From assembly GCF_001638985.1 (NCBI RefSeq), contig NW_017265135.1, forward strand, positions 3,123,545 through 3,187,544: a stretch of DNA of 64,000 nucleotides, given 5' to 3'. Positions 9,970 to 22,800 of this stretch are shown here, piece by piece. The translations under genes and the position numbers were made by a program. Numbering within the stretch: position 1 is the stretch's first letter; every line of letters begins with the position of its first letter. The stretch comes from Phycomyces blakesleeanus NRRL 1555(-) (lineage: Eukaryota; Mucoromycota; Mucoromycetes; Mucorales; Phycomycetaceae). Below the pieces are notes generated by a model that was not told the origin of the DNA, made no database searches, and saw nothing but the letters and a program-made list of their open reading frames with translations.

Positions 9970-11739
9970 CTAGTCAGTGAGGTCTTCTGTATAATTGGCT
10001 GGGAAGGCTCCATGCTTACTACCAATCTCTCCCTCCCACCAACTTTCCCGGTCTCCGTTACGTTTTGTTACAATAATTGTGTCTCCAGCAGAAAAAGAGA
10101 GTTCATTAGATCGATCTCCGTGGTAGTCATACAAGGCAGTCACTACAGTATAGGATTGTTCCTGTTGAGGAATCGGAGGGACACTGCGCTTGACCTCGTT
10201 TGAATTCATGTTTTCACTAATATGCGGCTCGTTATGGTAAGGGTATTGATTATAGCCATGCTCACTATGGCTACTATGGCTACTTTCAGTACGGTTAAAT
10301 GTATTTTTACTACTGTAAGAAGTGGTACGATGGATGCTAGTGTCTGCGATGTCTCTAGGCGGATAGTTGTGACGTGGATAATTTTCATAAGATTGTTCGC
10401 TATACCTATTGTTATAGCCAACACTACTCCCTTCGCCATTATTTATTGCATCCTTTCTTGGTTCATAAGGCGGCGGTGGCTCCGCAAAGGTATGTTGGAA
10501 TTCTGTCTGCCCGCCTCTGATACTTGGGTTGACGATCGGGGATCCGAAATTTCCGTTTGTCAGATTGGGTGATAAAGAGCGTGAATCATTTTGCGATAAG
10601 AAACTTGGGCTTCTATTTGTTTTAGGGCCAAATCCTCCCCCCACCCTAGGACCAGCACCGATGTTATCCAGAATTTCGTAAAGACGTCTTGCTACTGGTG
10701 GTCTTGACACACCACCTTCAAGAATCTCTTTAGCAGTAATTGGTCTGCCATAAAAGGCACTGTTTGTGTTTGGCCTCTCAGACACTTTAGATCCTTCCAT
10801 TGAGTATCCTATAGATGCTTTTTAGCTTACGAATTTCCAGTCCACATCAATAGCTTGGCGCTTTACTTACCGATAAATAGTCCCTTAGATGAACTATTAG
10901 CTGTTAGTCTTAATAAAGCATGTTCTTCATCATAACTTTACCTGTATGAATATGTGACTGCAACATAGTCTCCATTATTGGTTCCTGCTGATACCTCAGC
11001 TGCTAAACCATAAGGACCTGCTGCCAAAGAGGCTGTTACGCCCAGTTGAAATTGTCCTCCACCTTGAACAAATGCTTTTATGGCAGCTCGATAGTTCATT
11101 ACAATCACTAGATTGACTGTTTCTGCACCGATCTGATACCCCGCGCCCTAATAGAGACAAACAGCGTTGGCACCACCACTCACAATATTATAGTATACTT
11201 ACAAACGAGGTCAACGATATACCTGAAGGCGCGGACCAACCTACAAGAAGTAATAAATGAATTCCTAGAAAAATCAAAAACAGTATTTTTGAACCCTTAC
11301 TACCGTCAGGATTTCTATCTCGGGAAAAAAGAAATATTTTAGATGTCACTATCCAACTTTTGAGTCCCCAAGAATTTCTTACCTTGCTATAATTATGCCT
11401 GTGCCATTCTTTGTGGAGACCATCATACCGATCCGAAAAACTCGAATGAGGATTAGTCCATGAGCATTAGCCAGAATAGACTTTGGGATCACTGTCCTGG
11501 GATCGCGTCCTACAGATTTTTTTTAAAAAAAAAAGTTAGGTCATTCCATTCATGACAGCATCGGGCCCAGAATTTATGCTTCTTTACCTGTGAATGATTC
11601 GAGAATATCAATTCCTTTACGGATATCCTCTATTGGGGTTTTTTTTGTAATAAGATGTTTTAGAACAATGTTTGATTAATCTTGTGGTAGTAAGCTGGAA
11701 GAACGGACCTTCTAAATCTCTTTGAGTCCTGGGCGCCAT
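9970..11739 (-). CDS. YSC84: Ysc84/SH3YL1-like actin-patch protein with C-terminal SH3 domain
   Basis: Lipid- and Las17-binding endocytic factor family. About eight exons join on the minus strand. The N-terminal Ysc84 domain is built from small exons: GIDILESFTG, then IPKSILANAHGLILIRVF, GTGIIIARNPDGWSAPSG, GAGYQIGAETVNLVIVMNYR, and SKGLFIASIGYSMEGS with the family FYGRPITAKEIL ending. A Pro/Ser/Tyr-rich linker follows, with a PPPPYEP motif. Residues 215-276 of the last large exon (10800-9970) form an SH3 domain (ALYDYHGDRSNELSFSAGD, then SWWEGE and FPANY). The start at 11739 depends on an intron with an unusual GTCCGT donor (11708), so the first 10 residues are uncertain. Confidence 0.9.
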
Positions 11740-11815
11740 TTTTAGGGTATAAGTTGAAGAAGATTCTTTCCTTTTTTTCCTTTTTTCTTTTTTGGCCTTG
11801 TTCTTAAGCTAAAAA

Positions 11816-14800
11816 ATGAATGGGTCTGACAGTCACCTTTACTACAATAATGGAACAAGCTGTTCAGAGTCAACTCATCCGGCTCCTACTACTTTTTCTT
11901 CTAAGCAGCACAACAATTCCGCTCTAAACTTCGCATGCTTTAATCTTGACTTTGTCTTCAGAAGAAGATACATATACTGCTATTTTTTTTATGTCTAACT
12001 TATATATTCTATCTTTCTCACTGCTAGAATGGTATAATTAGAGGGTCATCATATGCAAGCATAATTGACTAATGATTTTGTCACACGATCATTGAAAGGT
12101 GGGTGTTTAAATAACCGTATAGCGACCTAGTTTCTTAGTGTGTTTTTTCTTAAAAATAAATAAATAAATAAATAATCGAATTCTTGGAGAAAACAAGAGA
12201 GTAGAACGTGTCGAGTTCGGGCTTAAATACTAGAACATGATAGCCACGCTTTCTTTCCAAAAGATCTCCTCATTATTTTCATAAAAGTGTTCTTTTTTTA
12301 AAGAACAATACAATATATAAAGGTAAAAGATATTAGTTAGTGATAGACAAGACAATTAGTTTTATCTTTCTCTCTCTCTCTCTTTCTTTTAATGTATATA
12401 TATAGATATAGATATAGGGTTTGTTTGAATGCATGCAGATTTCTTTTCTTTTTCTTTTTCTTTTGTGATCTTTGTAATGCTTTTATTGACACAAACAAAG
12501 TGGCTTTGAAAGTTTTATGAATTGTTTCTAAGAAATGCTTAGCATAGGGAATTCCACGAGTCAGCAATGTTAAACAGATGGCTATTGGTAATCTTTCCTT
12601 CTTCTTATGATATATATATCTATATAGTGATAGACATCAAATGGTTTTAATACACCTTTATTTCATTCTTCTTTCTTAAAAGCATTCTGGAGCTGCTTCT
12701 TAAAGTCAATTATTACTTTCACTATACAGGATATTGGAAATACTCAAAGCATAAAGGTCACACAGCTATATTTCTGCTCATTAAACATAAAATAGGTATT
12801 AAATTTATGAATTTAGCTTGGTGAGTTGAAAATAGTATGCGATGTATTAGAATCAAAAGTGTTCTATTAAATAAACTAAGCTTGAATTTCTTGTATTGTT
12901 TATTGAATGAAATGTCCACCGGTAAGCTCGAATATGAGTTCTACGTAATATACAAAAGCGTAAAACTTCCTGTCTTTACGATTTCTTTGTCATTATTACG
13001 CACATACACATATACAGTTGCGGTTTGAAAATGAAGATGTGTCATAAAATATGAATTCAGTGCTATGCTAATTTTATCAGAGTATTTGGCATTTCTTGTT
13101 TGCTTTAGTAAAGAGACTCTTGAATCTCTACTTTTAAACACACAACATCTAACATAAAGAAGTGGAAAAAAAAACGTGAAAGTAGACAGTCGATTAAAAC
13201 ACCGAAAATATGCTTGGGTTTAGTTTTCCATACAAATTCATAATATTACGGTTTTTCCTATGTCTTTAGGATATTATTTTACATAGGTTATTATAGTAGC
13301 TTCTATTATGTAAGCTACAAATATATAATTTACAGAAAAGTTTATTAACAGATATTTATAAACAAGGGTCTTTTTTTCTCTCATTTTTAATCTTTCTATT
13401 TTCTCTTTGCCACACCTCTTTATTATGAAATGTGATCGACCAAGATATCCTGAGTATGACGGTAACCTATCCTGTTTGGACACAGACAATGAATATTTCT
13501 GATGAATGACCAAATTCATGTTGGAAATACTTTAATAAATATTTTTAGATTATTGGTGTATCAAACAATTTCTTTCTTCAAAGAAAAGGTCGGGTTGGTT
13601 GTAGTATTACTGAATAATCGATATCGTTTTATCTGGGAAAGTCTCTTTCAAAAATCATATAGCTTAATTCTTTTAAAGTATGAAGTATATGCTTCGACAT
13701 GATATTTATTCAATAGAATTATAATTTAACAAATACGATATAACATGTCAAACTATTACCTTTCCTTGCAGTCATATTATTCGTTTTAAGCGCAAAAATG
13801 CAAAGAGTTTGAATATTTTATAGATCTACCTTAACATATACTGCGGCATACATAAATGAGCGTGTATGTGTATGTGTATATGCGTGTGCGCGTGTATATG
13901 CGTGTGCGTGTGTTTTGGTTTGTTAATATCTACCTTTCGCCATTTCTCCTATTCTAAAGTGTGAAACACATTAATATTTTGCGCCCTTTGTTTCATAAAA
14001 GTTACATTTTTGATATAAGTACAGATCAGCGCGAAGTTGGTTATTACACTTTTATATAAACATTGAATAAGTGTAACTAGATATACATGTAAAAAGATAC
14101 TTGCCTAAGCGACTAAAATATAATAGCTATTGTATACGACTACATGTATAAATATACACAAGATGTAAACTAGAATAAATAGTCAAGCACCTATCGTAAA
14201 GTGCTCTTCAGTTTGTAATTTTTGTGTGTTACAATAATCTTTCTTGTATCTGCACCCCGTGAATTCTTTCACGAACACAATATTTTCTGGAGTCAATATT
14301 ATGATAGATTTGTAACAGTAGCCCTTTTTTTTTAACTCCCAGTGATTATCTTTTGAGCGATAAGATATAGAAACAATAAAATGGTACACGGTATATAAAA
14401 GTGACATTTTATTACGAATTTGATAAGCTTAGACGCAATAAATAAAATAAAGAAGTAGTAAAATAATAATAATTGAAAAAGAGAGAACAAATGAACGCTA
14501 GTTTGCACTCAAGTAAAATACATTTCTAGTTAAGTATTTTATAATCAGATCAGTCCATATAAAAGCCTGCCATACATTGATAGGGCATGTTTTTATCCAT
14601 ATTATACTTCATTCAATGGCTCGTGAACGATAAAAACATTACTATTATTTCAAGTTATAGGGTGCTGTGTGCAAAAGATTTCTTTTAGGAAAATAAATAC
14701 CTTTATATGTACGACAAAGAAGTTCTATTTTTCAATAAATTCGTCAAAATATAGACTTTTAAAGAAAAAAGAAAAAAGAATCAATATTAAAATTACACCT

Positions 14801-15140
14801 ATATTTTCTGGAGGAGTTTATACCCAATAAGCATAATAGAGCAATGGTAACCTAGACAGATAAATATTTTACTCGTATCTATTGATTCCGCTGAGTGGTT
14901 ATCCATTGAATATTAGCAAGATAAAAGAGAGATAATAAATATCAGGGAAAAAACACACGCATTTTAGTACAACTGGCTGTGGGTATGTAAGTTAGCCCTA
15001 TCAGAATAAGTACACTGAATGTGTGTAAATGATAAGCTTTAGATAGCGAACTGGATTGTCACACAGCATTATGAATTGATTTCTGAAGCTTATAAAAAGT
15101 CAAAACAGAACGAACATACTCTTTCTCTCATATTCTATTT
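11816..15140. other. long intergenic region, no gene supported
   Basis: Over 3 kb contains only short open frames without homology. Visible are TAAA repeats near 12155, a CT/TA tract at about 12368-12415, a TG-rich microsatellite at about 13860-13915 and several A/T runs. Nothing like a tRNA or a transposase motif was seen. Confidence 0.5.
13860..13915. repeat. imperfect (TG)n microsatellite
   Basis: Alternating purine-pyrimidine sequence of TGTG, TATG and CGTG units. It is low-complexity and has no coding context. Confidence 0.75.
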
Positions 15141-15145
15141 CAACA

Positions 15146-16386
15146 ATGACCTTATTCAAATCAGACGCCTGGTGAGTGACATAAAGAGCAAAAAAAAAAG
15201 AAAATACTTAATAAGATATTGACTATTTGTAATTAGTGTAGTAGACGTGCACACTCATGTGTACCTACCAGAATACCTTGAGCTTCTCCGCCATCGTAAC
15301 ACTGTCCCCTTTGTTCTCCCTCCTCTCAAGAAAGGTGAAGACGAGCGTCTTATTATCTTACCTGGTGAAGACAAGGATCACTCTACTCAAAACGGAAGAC
15401 CGGTTGGTGCAGCATACTATGACGTCCGTGAGAAAATCAAGTTTATGGACCTCCACGGCATCGATTTGTCGGTTGTAAGTTTGGCAAACCCATGGTTGGA
15501 CTTCCTGCCACCCACTCAAACTACCCTGGATTTGGCTACCAGAATGAATGTTGAAATGGAAGAGATGTGTTTGGATAAGGCAGCAGCTGGTCGTCTTTAT
15601 GGTTTTGGTACCTTGCCTGTAACCTCTGTGGAAGGATCAATCAAGGAAGTAGAGCGTATTGCCAAGCTTCCTCATCTTAGAGGTGTTATTATGGGCACAG
15701 CTGGCTGTGGAAAGGGTCTAGATGATCCAGAGCTTATCCCTCTCTTTGAGGCTATTGCACGCCATCAGTTGGTAATCTTTTTGCACCCTCATTACGGTGT
15801 TTCGCTTCCTACCTCCGCAAACACTGAAGTCGGCCACTCACTGGCATTAGCTCTTGGATTTCCGTTTGAAACCACATATGCTGTATCTCGCTTGATTCTC
15901 TCTGGAATTTTTGACCGTCTTCCTGACCTCAGACTTCTCTTGGCTCATTCTGGTGGAACTCTTCCCTTCCTTGCTGGCCGTCTTGATTCTTGCGTTATTC
16001 ACGATCCTTTGGTAGCCTCGCGTCTGCAGCATCCCCCCTCATACTATCTCAAAAGACTCTACTACGATGCCGTAATTTACCATGAAACTGGTGTTAAAGC
16101 AACTGTTGATTTTGCAGATCCAAAAAACATCATGTTCGGCACAGATCACCCATTTTTCCCTCCGCTTGAAAACCAGAATGGAGGTCCAGAACGATGGATG
16201 TCAGTTGACAGCAACCTTGCTGCCATTACTGATTCTGGTCTTGACAAAACCGTTGTACAGGGTATCTTGGGAGAGAATGCTCTAAAACTACTTAACCTCA
16301 GCCCACCCGCATCATTTAAAAAGAAAACCTTAGATTTAAAAGATATCTCTCTTAATCCAACCATTGCCCCTATTAGTCTTCGTTAA
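15146..16386 (+). CDS. amidohydrolase-2 family decarboxylase (ACMSD-like)
   Basis: Two exons: 15146-15172 (MTLFKSDA) and 15237-16386, joined across a GTGAGT...TTAG intron that fixes the frame so the product starts MTLFKSDACVVDVHTHVYLP; about 391 residues. The metal-binding DVHTH motif lies at about residues 12-16, a second conserved HPHYG lies in the middle, a LLAHSGGTLPFL segment follows, and GTDHPFFPP carries the catalytic Asp. This order is that of amino-carboxymuconate-semialdehyde decarboxylase and related zinc-dependent non-oxidative decarboxylases. The actual substrate (ACMS, resorcylate, uracil-carboxylate or other) cannot be told from sequence. It probably acts in the cytosol; no signal peptide is seen. 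Confidence 0.85.
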
Positions 16387-16458
16387 TCAAATAATCAACA
16401 GAAATTTATTACTATTATTCAAAAAGAAAAAGAAAAGGTGTTTGTTCTCCATCGCTAT

Positions 16459-17451
16459 TTAGTTTAAGGGCTGGTAAGCGTATTCTGGGGGGCTCAACAT
16501 GGCAACCATAGTTAGCATAATTGCCAATATGATATTTAAGCACCAGGCAATAATGCATATAATAAAGGACACATTGTAGCGTGTCCCAATGTAAAACGAA
16601 TCACTCGTGTTAAACAAATAGGCAATTACTCCCATAGAAAATGCTTGTGGAATAGCTACAGAAATAAATAAATAAATAAATAATAATTCTTAAATATACT
16701 TATATACACTCACCAGAGATCACGAATAGACTATACACATATAGTAACTGTTAGTTCAATCGAAATGTTATTTTACACTTGCGTTTGACTTACCCAGCAA
16801 CGCCAGACCATGCTCTCTCTCTGTTAAGTCTTCCTCCGCAAAGAGTCCCTAATAATGCCAATATGGCTAGTCCTCCAATGATCGTTGCCAAGACCATTCC
16901 AGCAGCTGATGCGCGCCTTTATTTTTATTTTTTAAAAAAACAATAATAATAAAGCTACTATATTAGTAATCATAAAACTCAGATATATTTTTACTACAAA
17001 TTTACCAAAGCTCACAGAAGCCCTCTAATTTTAAAATCAACGTAAGTTTCTTATCTGATACACAGCAATATCCTCAAAGATTTCTTACCTTGTTCACAGT
17101 CATTGTATTTTGCAGATGGAAAAGGCCGACACTCTCGGAGAAAACTATTTTATATATTTCATAAAATAAAAACACAGGGGGAAAGGTCGGCATAAAGTCT
17201 TGTATTATTTTCATTTTTATATAAATAATCATATATACCTTTTACATAGCTTAAAAAGACCATAGTTTGTCTCAATATAAAACGGAATCGGCGTAACAAA
17301 AGTCAGCCTTTATAACAAAACATAAATCAGTAAACGACAATGATTGGTGGAGTCCTAACCATTTAGGCATTACTAATGCAGTGACTGTCAAGGCATAATT
17401 GATGCAGAATGCAAAGAAAATTACTAGGTAAGTAACAAATGACACTGCCAT
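16459..17451 (-). CDS. claudin/SUR7-like four-transmembrane protein
   Basis: About seven small exons give roughly 190 residues. The start at 17451 reads MAVSFVTYLVIFFAFCINYA (TM1) and then MPKW. A 53-nt intron joins TGG to LTFVTPIPFY, followed by ETNYGLFKLC, KR, and ECRPFPSAKYNDCEQ. TM2 is GMVLATIIGGLAILALLGTL, TM3 is around LLYVYSLFVISAIPQAF, and TM4 is FIICIIAWCLNIILAIMLTM. The first extracellular loop shows the W...YGLFxxC...C arrangement of claudin/PMP22 proteins; fungal relatives include SUR7/PalI-type cortical proteins. It is divergent from the Pil1 gene with about 210 bp between starts, which fits a plasma-membrane role, though that is inference. Exon borders in the middle are less certain. 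Confidence 0.65.
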
Positions 17452-17662
17452 GAAGATTCCAAGAGATTTAACAAAGAAGGGGAAAATAGGAAAATGCTCT
17501 GTCTCCCAAAGAATTAAAAAAAAAGACAATATATGTGTATATAAAAAAAATTAGGTGTCTATTCTGGGACATAAGCATCACCATTTTCATAGCCCGCACG
17601 TTAAATAAGAATAAATATATTGCTTCTCCAAGTCTTCTTTTCTTGGACATCCAGAAGATTAT

Positions 17663-19503
17663 ATGTTCTCATTCAAACCATTTTATCATCTTACTCGCTT
17701 TGGTCAAGAAGACAGGAGCCTTCCAGATTTACTGAACTCTGAGAAAAAATCAATCTCCCATTTGGTCCAATTAGCTGAAGAACGTCGTGTAGCAAATGCC
17801 AATTTGATTCGTTATGGAAATCCTCTTGGAGAAGATCTCGGCGTATGTCCATCTTATATTGATTCACAAGACAAGAAATAAACAAACTTAGCCATAAACT
17901 GTCATTTAGGATGTTACAAAACAACTAGGAAGTCTACTTGATATTTGGTCTAAGAACTTGGTCGAGTTTGCAGGTACATTATAAAGCTTAATAATTAAAG
18001 TTTACAAGTAGCCAAGAGCTAATGTGTTATACAGGAAACTGTGAGCAATACAGGGAGACAATTAAGTCTATTGGTGAGAGAGATAGTCTGTTAACTGAGA
18101 CAAGGGATAAAAAAAGACGCCTGGAGGAGAGCATCACAAAATTGCAAGACAACTCCCCAGAGTCGGTAGACAAGATTGCCGATCTCAAAAAGCAACTATC
18201 AGATTTAGTGGCATCTACAGAACCAGATGAGGTTGAGATGAGCAATTTCAAGCGTGTTGCAGCACGCGAAGCTCTTTACCTTCTTCTCAATGGTATGCAT
18301 GAGCTGGCAAGCAAGACAGATATTATTTCATCATTCGGAAAGTATATTGTGGATGAGTTGGATGTAACGCCAATAACACCTGGTCAAGAAAGATCTACTT
18401 ACCAAGGTAAGAGCACACGGTACAATAGAAGGTATTTACCGCCTTTCTTCTCCTCTCTTCAAAGGATGTGTACTAAAGTGATACACATACACTTTCACTA
18501 AATCTCTTTAGGAACTAATAAGACCGCGCGTATTGTAAAGGATGCAACCAATGCTATCACCAACTGGAAGCCAGACAAAGCAAAAGTCCGCCGGACACTT
18601 ACATCACATCACGGTCGAAATCCATTGATCACACCCCGTATAAGCTCGTTGCCACAGGAAAAGGACCTCCCTCCTGTACCATTACCAAAGGATGATAATT
18701 CAGAAGAAGCCACTGAAAAAGCAACTGAAAGCTCTACTGAGTCTAGTATTGCACCTGATGCAATCGATGTATCCGACCAGTCAGACAGCCTCCCTGAAGC
18801 AGACGAGATGCCCGTAGAGGAAAAACCAAAGGATGCTTTACCTTCAAGAAAGCTTTTGCAAATTAAGCCTCAATCACTTCGCAAACCTGATGATCCAAAC
18901 CCTACTCAATATCCTGATCCTTATCCACGCATAGATGGTACACATGGGGTCCCAGATTTGGCAATTAATGACGGACAGCCATACCCACCATTTGCGACAT
19001 CCCTACCACCTCTCTCAAAACCAAACCTAGCTCCATCTGGGTTCTCGCATGTTTATTTAGGCTTGCCAGATCATCAAAAGTTATACCAGTTTTATCAACA
19101 ATATACTCCTCCAAAAACGTATGAAGAAATGGCTCAATCGCTTGGAACTCATGCCATATTTAATCCTTCCCCTCGCAACAGCCATCAAGGAAGTCCTAAC
19201 CTTGGTCCGCGCGCAGATCCCGGTGGATTTGTACGCCCAATGAGTAATCCTAACTACATTCTCCCTCAAACCTCTGTTTCTACTAGCTCTGTCTCAAGCT
19301 TAACTTCTTCTGGTACCCAAGCTGTCAACACAGAGTTTGACGCACCTGCCAATGAAGATACGAACGATGATTCTCTTGTGGATGATGTTAATACTAAAGC
19401 TGCTACGGAGAAGGACGATCAGTCGACTGTCGGTAGCAGTGAGAGCCATTCAAGATCTAGAGTATCATCCCTTTTAGCAAAATTTCAATCATCCGCTAAA
19501 TGA
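17663..19503 (+). CDS. PIL1: eisosome core component Pil1/Lsp1 family (BAR domain)
   Basis: Four exons (17663-17842, 17910-17973, 18035-18406, 18512-19503) encode about 535 residues. The N terminus LTRFGQEDRSLPDLLNSEKK is near-identical to the Pil1 signature. It is followed by DVTKQLGSLLDIWSKNLVEF, then GNCEQYRETIKSI, a coiled BAR core (RDKKRRLEESITKL), FGKYIVDELDVTPITPGQE and DATNAITNWKPDKAK. Pil1 and Lsp1 assemble into plasma-membrane furrows with PI(4,5)P2 and are controlled by Pkh kinases. The C-terminal tail of about 300 residues (Pro/Ser-rich, with repeated NP motifs) is much longer than in yeast (about 340 residues in total). It shares a short divergent promoter with the four-TM protein. 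Confidence 0.93.
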
Positions 19504-19818
19504 TAGCATCTGTTAGCCAGCATCTAATTTATTGTGTTAGTACTTTTTTTTTTATATTTTATACTCCCTTCTTATCTGCTCAGTCAGTGTAATTTTATAT
19601 CATAATTTTAGAAATATCATATTTTGATACCATTTCTTGTCTAGAATTCTTGTTTACAGAGGAATGCAAAAGACAATATAAGAAATACCTTTCTTAGAAG
19701 ATGCTTAGGGCCATGAGCTTAAATTTTGTGATTTCTTATTATTTACATATAAATTAAACAGCAAAGAAGAGAAAAAAAACTGTATTTCTTTCTTTCCTTT
19801 TAGACAAATAGTTTGACG

Positions 19819-22800
19819 TCAGGATATATTGTCTCCTGAACGATTTGACCCTCGATGGAGCCCCATACCATATTTTTTTCGTTTGGTTCCTTCGTGGGTA
19901 TTTGTGGATATTGATTGATTATAAGAGTTATTTAATCCTTTCTGGGAGTTTGATACTTGACTGTAAGATGGAGTTCTTGATAGTCCAATGCCTGGCCTTC
20001 GCGGAAAAGCGCGAGTAGATGGAGGATGTATTTCCTTGATCGTGTAGTCTAATTCCCCTGTCGATTCAATGTGAGAATGATTACGTGGATCGAAAGGAAC
20101 ATTGACAGGTTTCTGACTGAAAAAACGAGAGTTGGATTGAGACTTTACTCTATCGATGGAATCTTTCGGGGTTTGAGTGAGGTTATCTCGGTAAGGCGCA
20201 GTTTGTGAAGATTCGCGACTTGATATTGGTTTCGTCACACGGTAGTCTATCCCAGGCGTAGTACCGGAATTAGATGATCTTTGTGATGATGCCGATAAAG
20301 AAACACTACGCTGACTATTCTGCGTTCTTTGGCTTTGGGAGTTTTGAGAGTTTCGAAACAATTGACAATTTGGAACAATTGGGAAACATTGCGAATTTTG
20401 ATTATTGTGATTACTTTGACTATCTCGATTTTCCTGCATACTCGAACTTCCCTGAATATCCAAAGTTTCCTGAGAACTTTGAGATGGTCCACTTGAAATA
20501 CTACTTCCCGAATCAATCCAAGACATAGCTTCTTGTAATGAATCTGAATATCTTTCTTCTTGAGTATTCTCTACCAGTTCTGCCTCTCTTCTTAATTGAC
20601 TTCCAAGTAGTCTCGGTCCTTGAGATATTTGAGTATTCATATAGCTTCCAGGTAGATCAAAAAACTCTTGTGTGACATCATTGTCAAGGCTTTGGGTCAA
20701 GCCACACTCATTACTCGTATTATCTTCATCCCCACTCGCATCGCTTGTATCTACATAAGCCGTTCTTATTGTTCCAAGTGGGGACTCGTACTCAAAGAAT
20801 GAACGGGTATTAGGTATTCGTTCATTAATATCTCCACTTGGTTCTCGCCTCTCTTCTCCGAGCCGTATCTTTTTTCTAATATTAAGAATATTGTCTAAGT
20901 GCAAGAAAATTTTAGTCCAGAAAATATCTTTAGCCTTCTCATAATCCTTCTTTTGAAGTATTACATATATTACCTTGATCATCTTGAGTATTGGCTGATC
21001 GTTGTTGTCTTGGAAGTCCAAGTATTGCAGAAGACAGTTCACACTGGTCTACATATTTGCATGTTGATGATGTACTATCATCCAAAGTATTGTACTCCTC
21101 ATTCTCCCAGCAGGACCTCGAATAGTCTCTTGACCGTATACAGCTCATGTGCTTTGGAACCATATCTAATACTTTTTTTATAAAGAAGGCACTCTCTATT
21201 TGGTTTACAGGAGCTGGATTCAAAAAGAAAGATTCACGTGGATGTATAGTGTAAGGTGCCTTTTCTGTCGTGGTCATTGATGCTGACTGTTTAAAAGTAT
21301 TCAAGTCTTGCGATGTTTGGGTATAGCGTGTTCGCTTGTTAGGTTTGGGAGAAGTTTTCTTCAAATAATATATATGAAAAGTTAAGAAAACAATATTATA
21401 TATGTTGGATGGTTCTTCTTCTTCTGTATATTGTTGTAGCATTAACCGCTATTCATCCAAAATACTTACATTGGAAGCAAGATTAGAGGTAGCCGATCTT
21501 TTAGATTCTGTGGTAGATAATGTTTTATCATAAGGATACATTAACGGTTGATCCTCTTCGTGTTTGGAGATATACCCATGGGGCAAAGACGTACTCAACG
21601 TATTCAAGTCATAATCATCTGAAATAAATTGCATAACTTTCTGGAGAAGCGGTACCTCCTCCTCTTCTTTATGATGTACTTCGCGTAGCTGTTTATTATT
21701 ATCTGGGGCCGATTGTGTATTTCCATTACCATAATGAATATACGACTGGGTATCATCTTCTGCTGTATATTGCATAGCTTGTTGAACATATGATATGTCG
21801 TGTTCATTATTATATGGAATGTATGGTTGAGTACTATCATCTGAGGTTGACTGTGTGGTTTGTTGGGGGTATAATGATTCTTCCTCATTTTGTTTAGGTG
21901 AATTCGGTTGTGTATCGCCTTCTTGATTAGATTGAATAACTTGCTGAAGATATGACACGTCTCTTTCATTGGTATTTTGTACGTATGGTTGTGTGTCGCC
22001 CTCTGAGTTAGATTGAATGGTTTGTTGAAGATATGACACGTCCCTTTCATTAGTATTTTGTACGTATGGTTGTGTATCATCCTCTGAACTAGATTGAATG
22101 GCTTGTTGAAGATACGACACGTCTCTTTCATTAGTATTTTGTACGTATGGTTGTGTATCATCCTCTGAACTAGATTGAATGGCTTGTTGAATATACGACA
22201 CGTCTCTTGCACTGTTATTTTGTACATAAGGCTGTGTATCGTCTTCTGAATTAGATTGAATGGCTTGCTGAAGATACGACACGTCTCTTGCACTGTTATT
22301 TTGTACATAAGGCTGTGTATCGTCTTCTGAATTAGATTGAATGGCTTGCTGAAGATACGACACGTTTCTTTCACTTGTGTTTTGTACGGATGGCTGTGCA
22401 TCGTCCTCTAAAGTTGACGGCCTACTGTCTTTTGACGCGTTGGCCTCTTGTTCAATACAATATGGGAAACTATGTTCTGATTGTTGATCGTTATTATCGC
22501 TTTGGTTTTGTGTGCTACTTGCTTCTCCGTGTTCACACCAGCCACCAAAACTATTGAAACTTGCAGACCCAGTAGATATTTCTTGTGTCAGATTGCATGA
22601 AGACAAGGTAGTAGGAAGAGAGTTGTTAGGAGATATTGTAGGTGAGCTTGCTTTATCAGAGCGAGAGTTATGAATTGATGCAGCTTCAGAAATATCGCCG
22701 CTCTCTAAAGAGGAATGAGGTTCACGATTTTGGTGTTCAATAGAAGTAATGGAATTTTTACGGGACTTCGTGATGGAATTAGGAGAGCAATGGTCTCCAG

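Noticed and set aside
11816..11998. 60-codon ATG frame between Ysc84 and the empty region
   Set aside because: Low-complexity sequence without homology, and it lies where the Ysc84 promoter should be.
21604..22401. 265-codon open frame on the minus strand across the tandem repeats
   Set aside because: It is the second frame of the 81-bp array, kept open only because the repeat period is a multiple of three; the other frame joins properly to exons on both sides.
21690..22425. Regular repeats considered as a CRISPR array
   Set aside because: Units abut without spacers, are in frame within a coding exon and the genome is eukaryotic.
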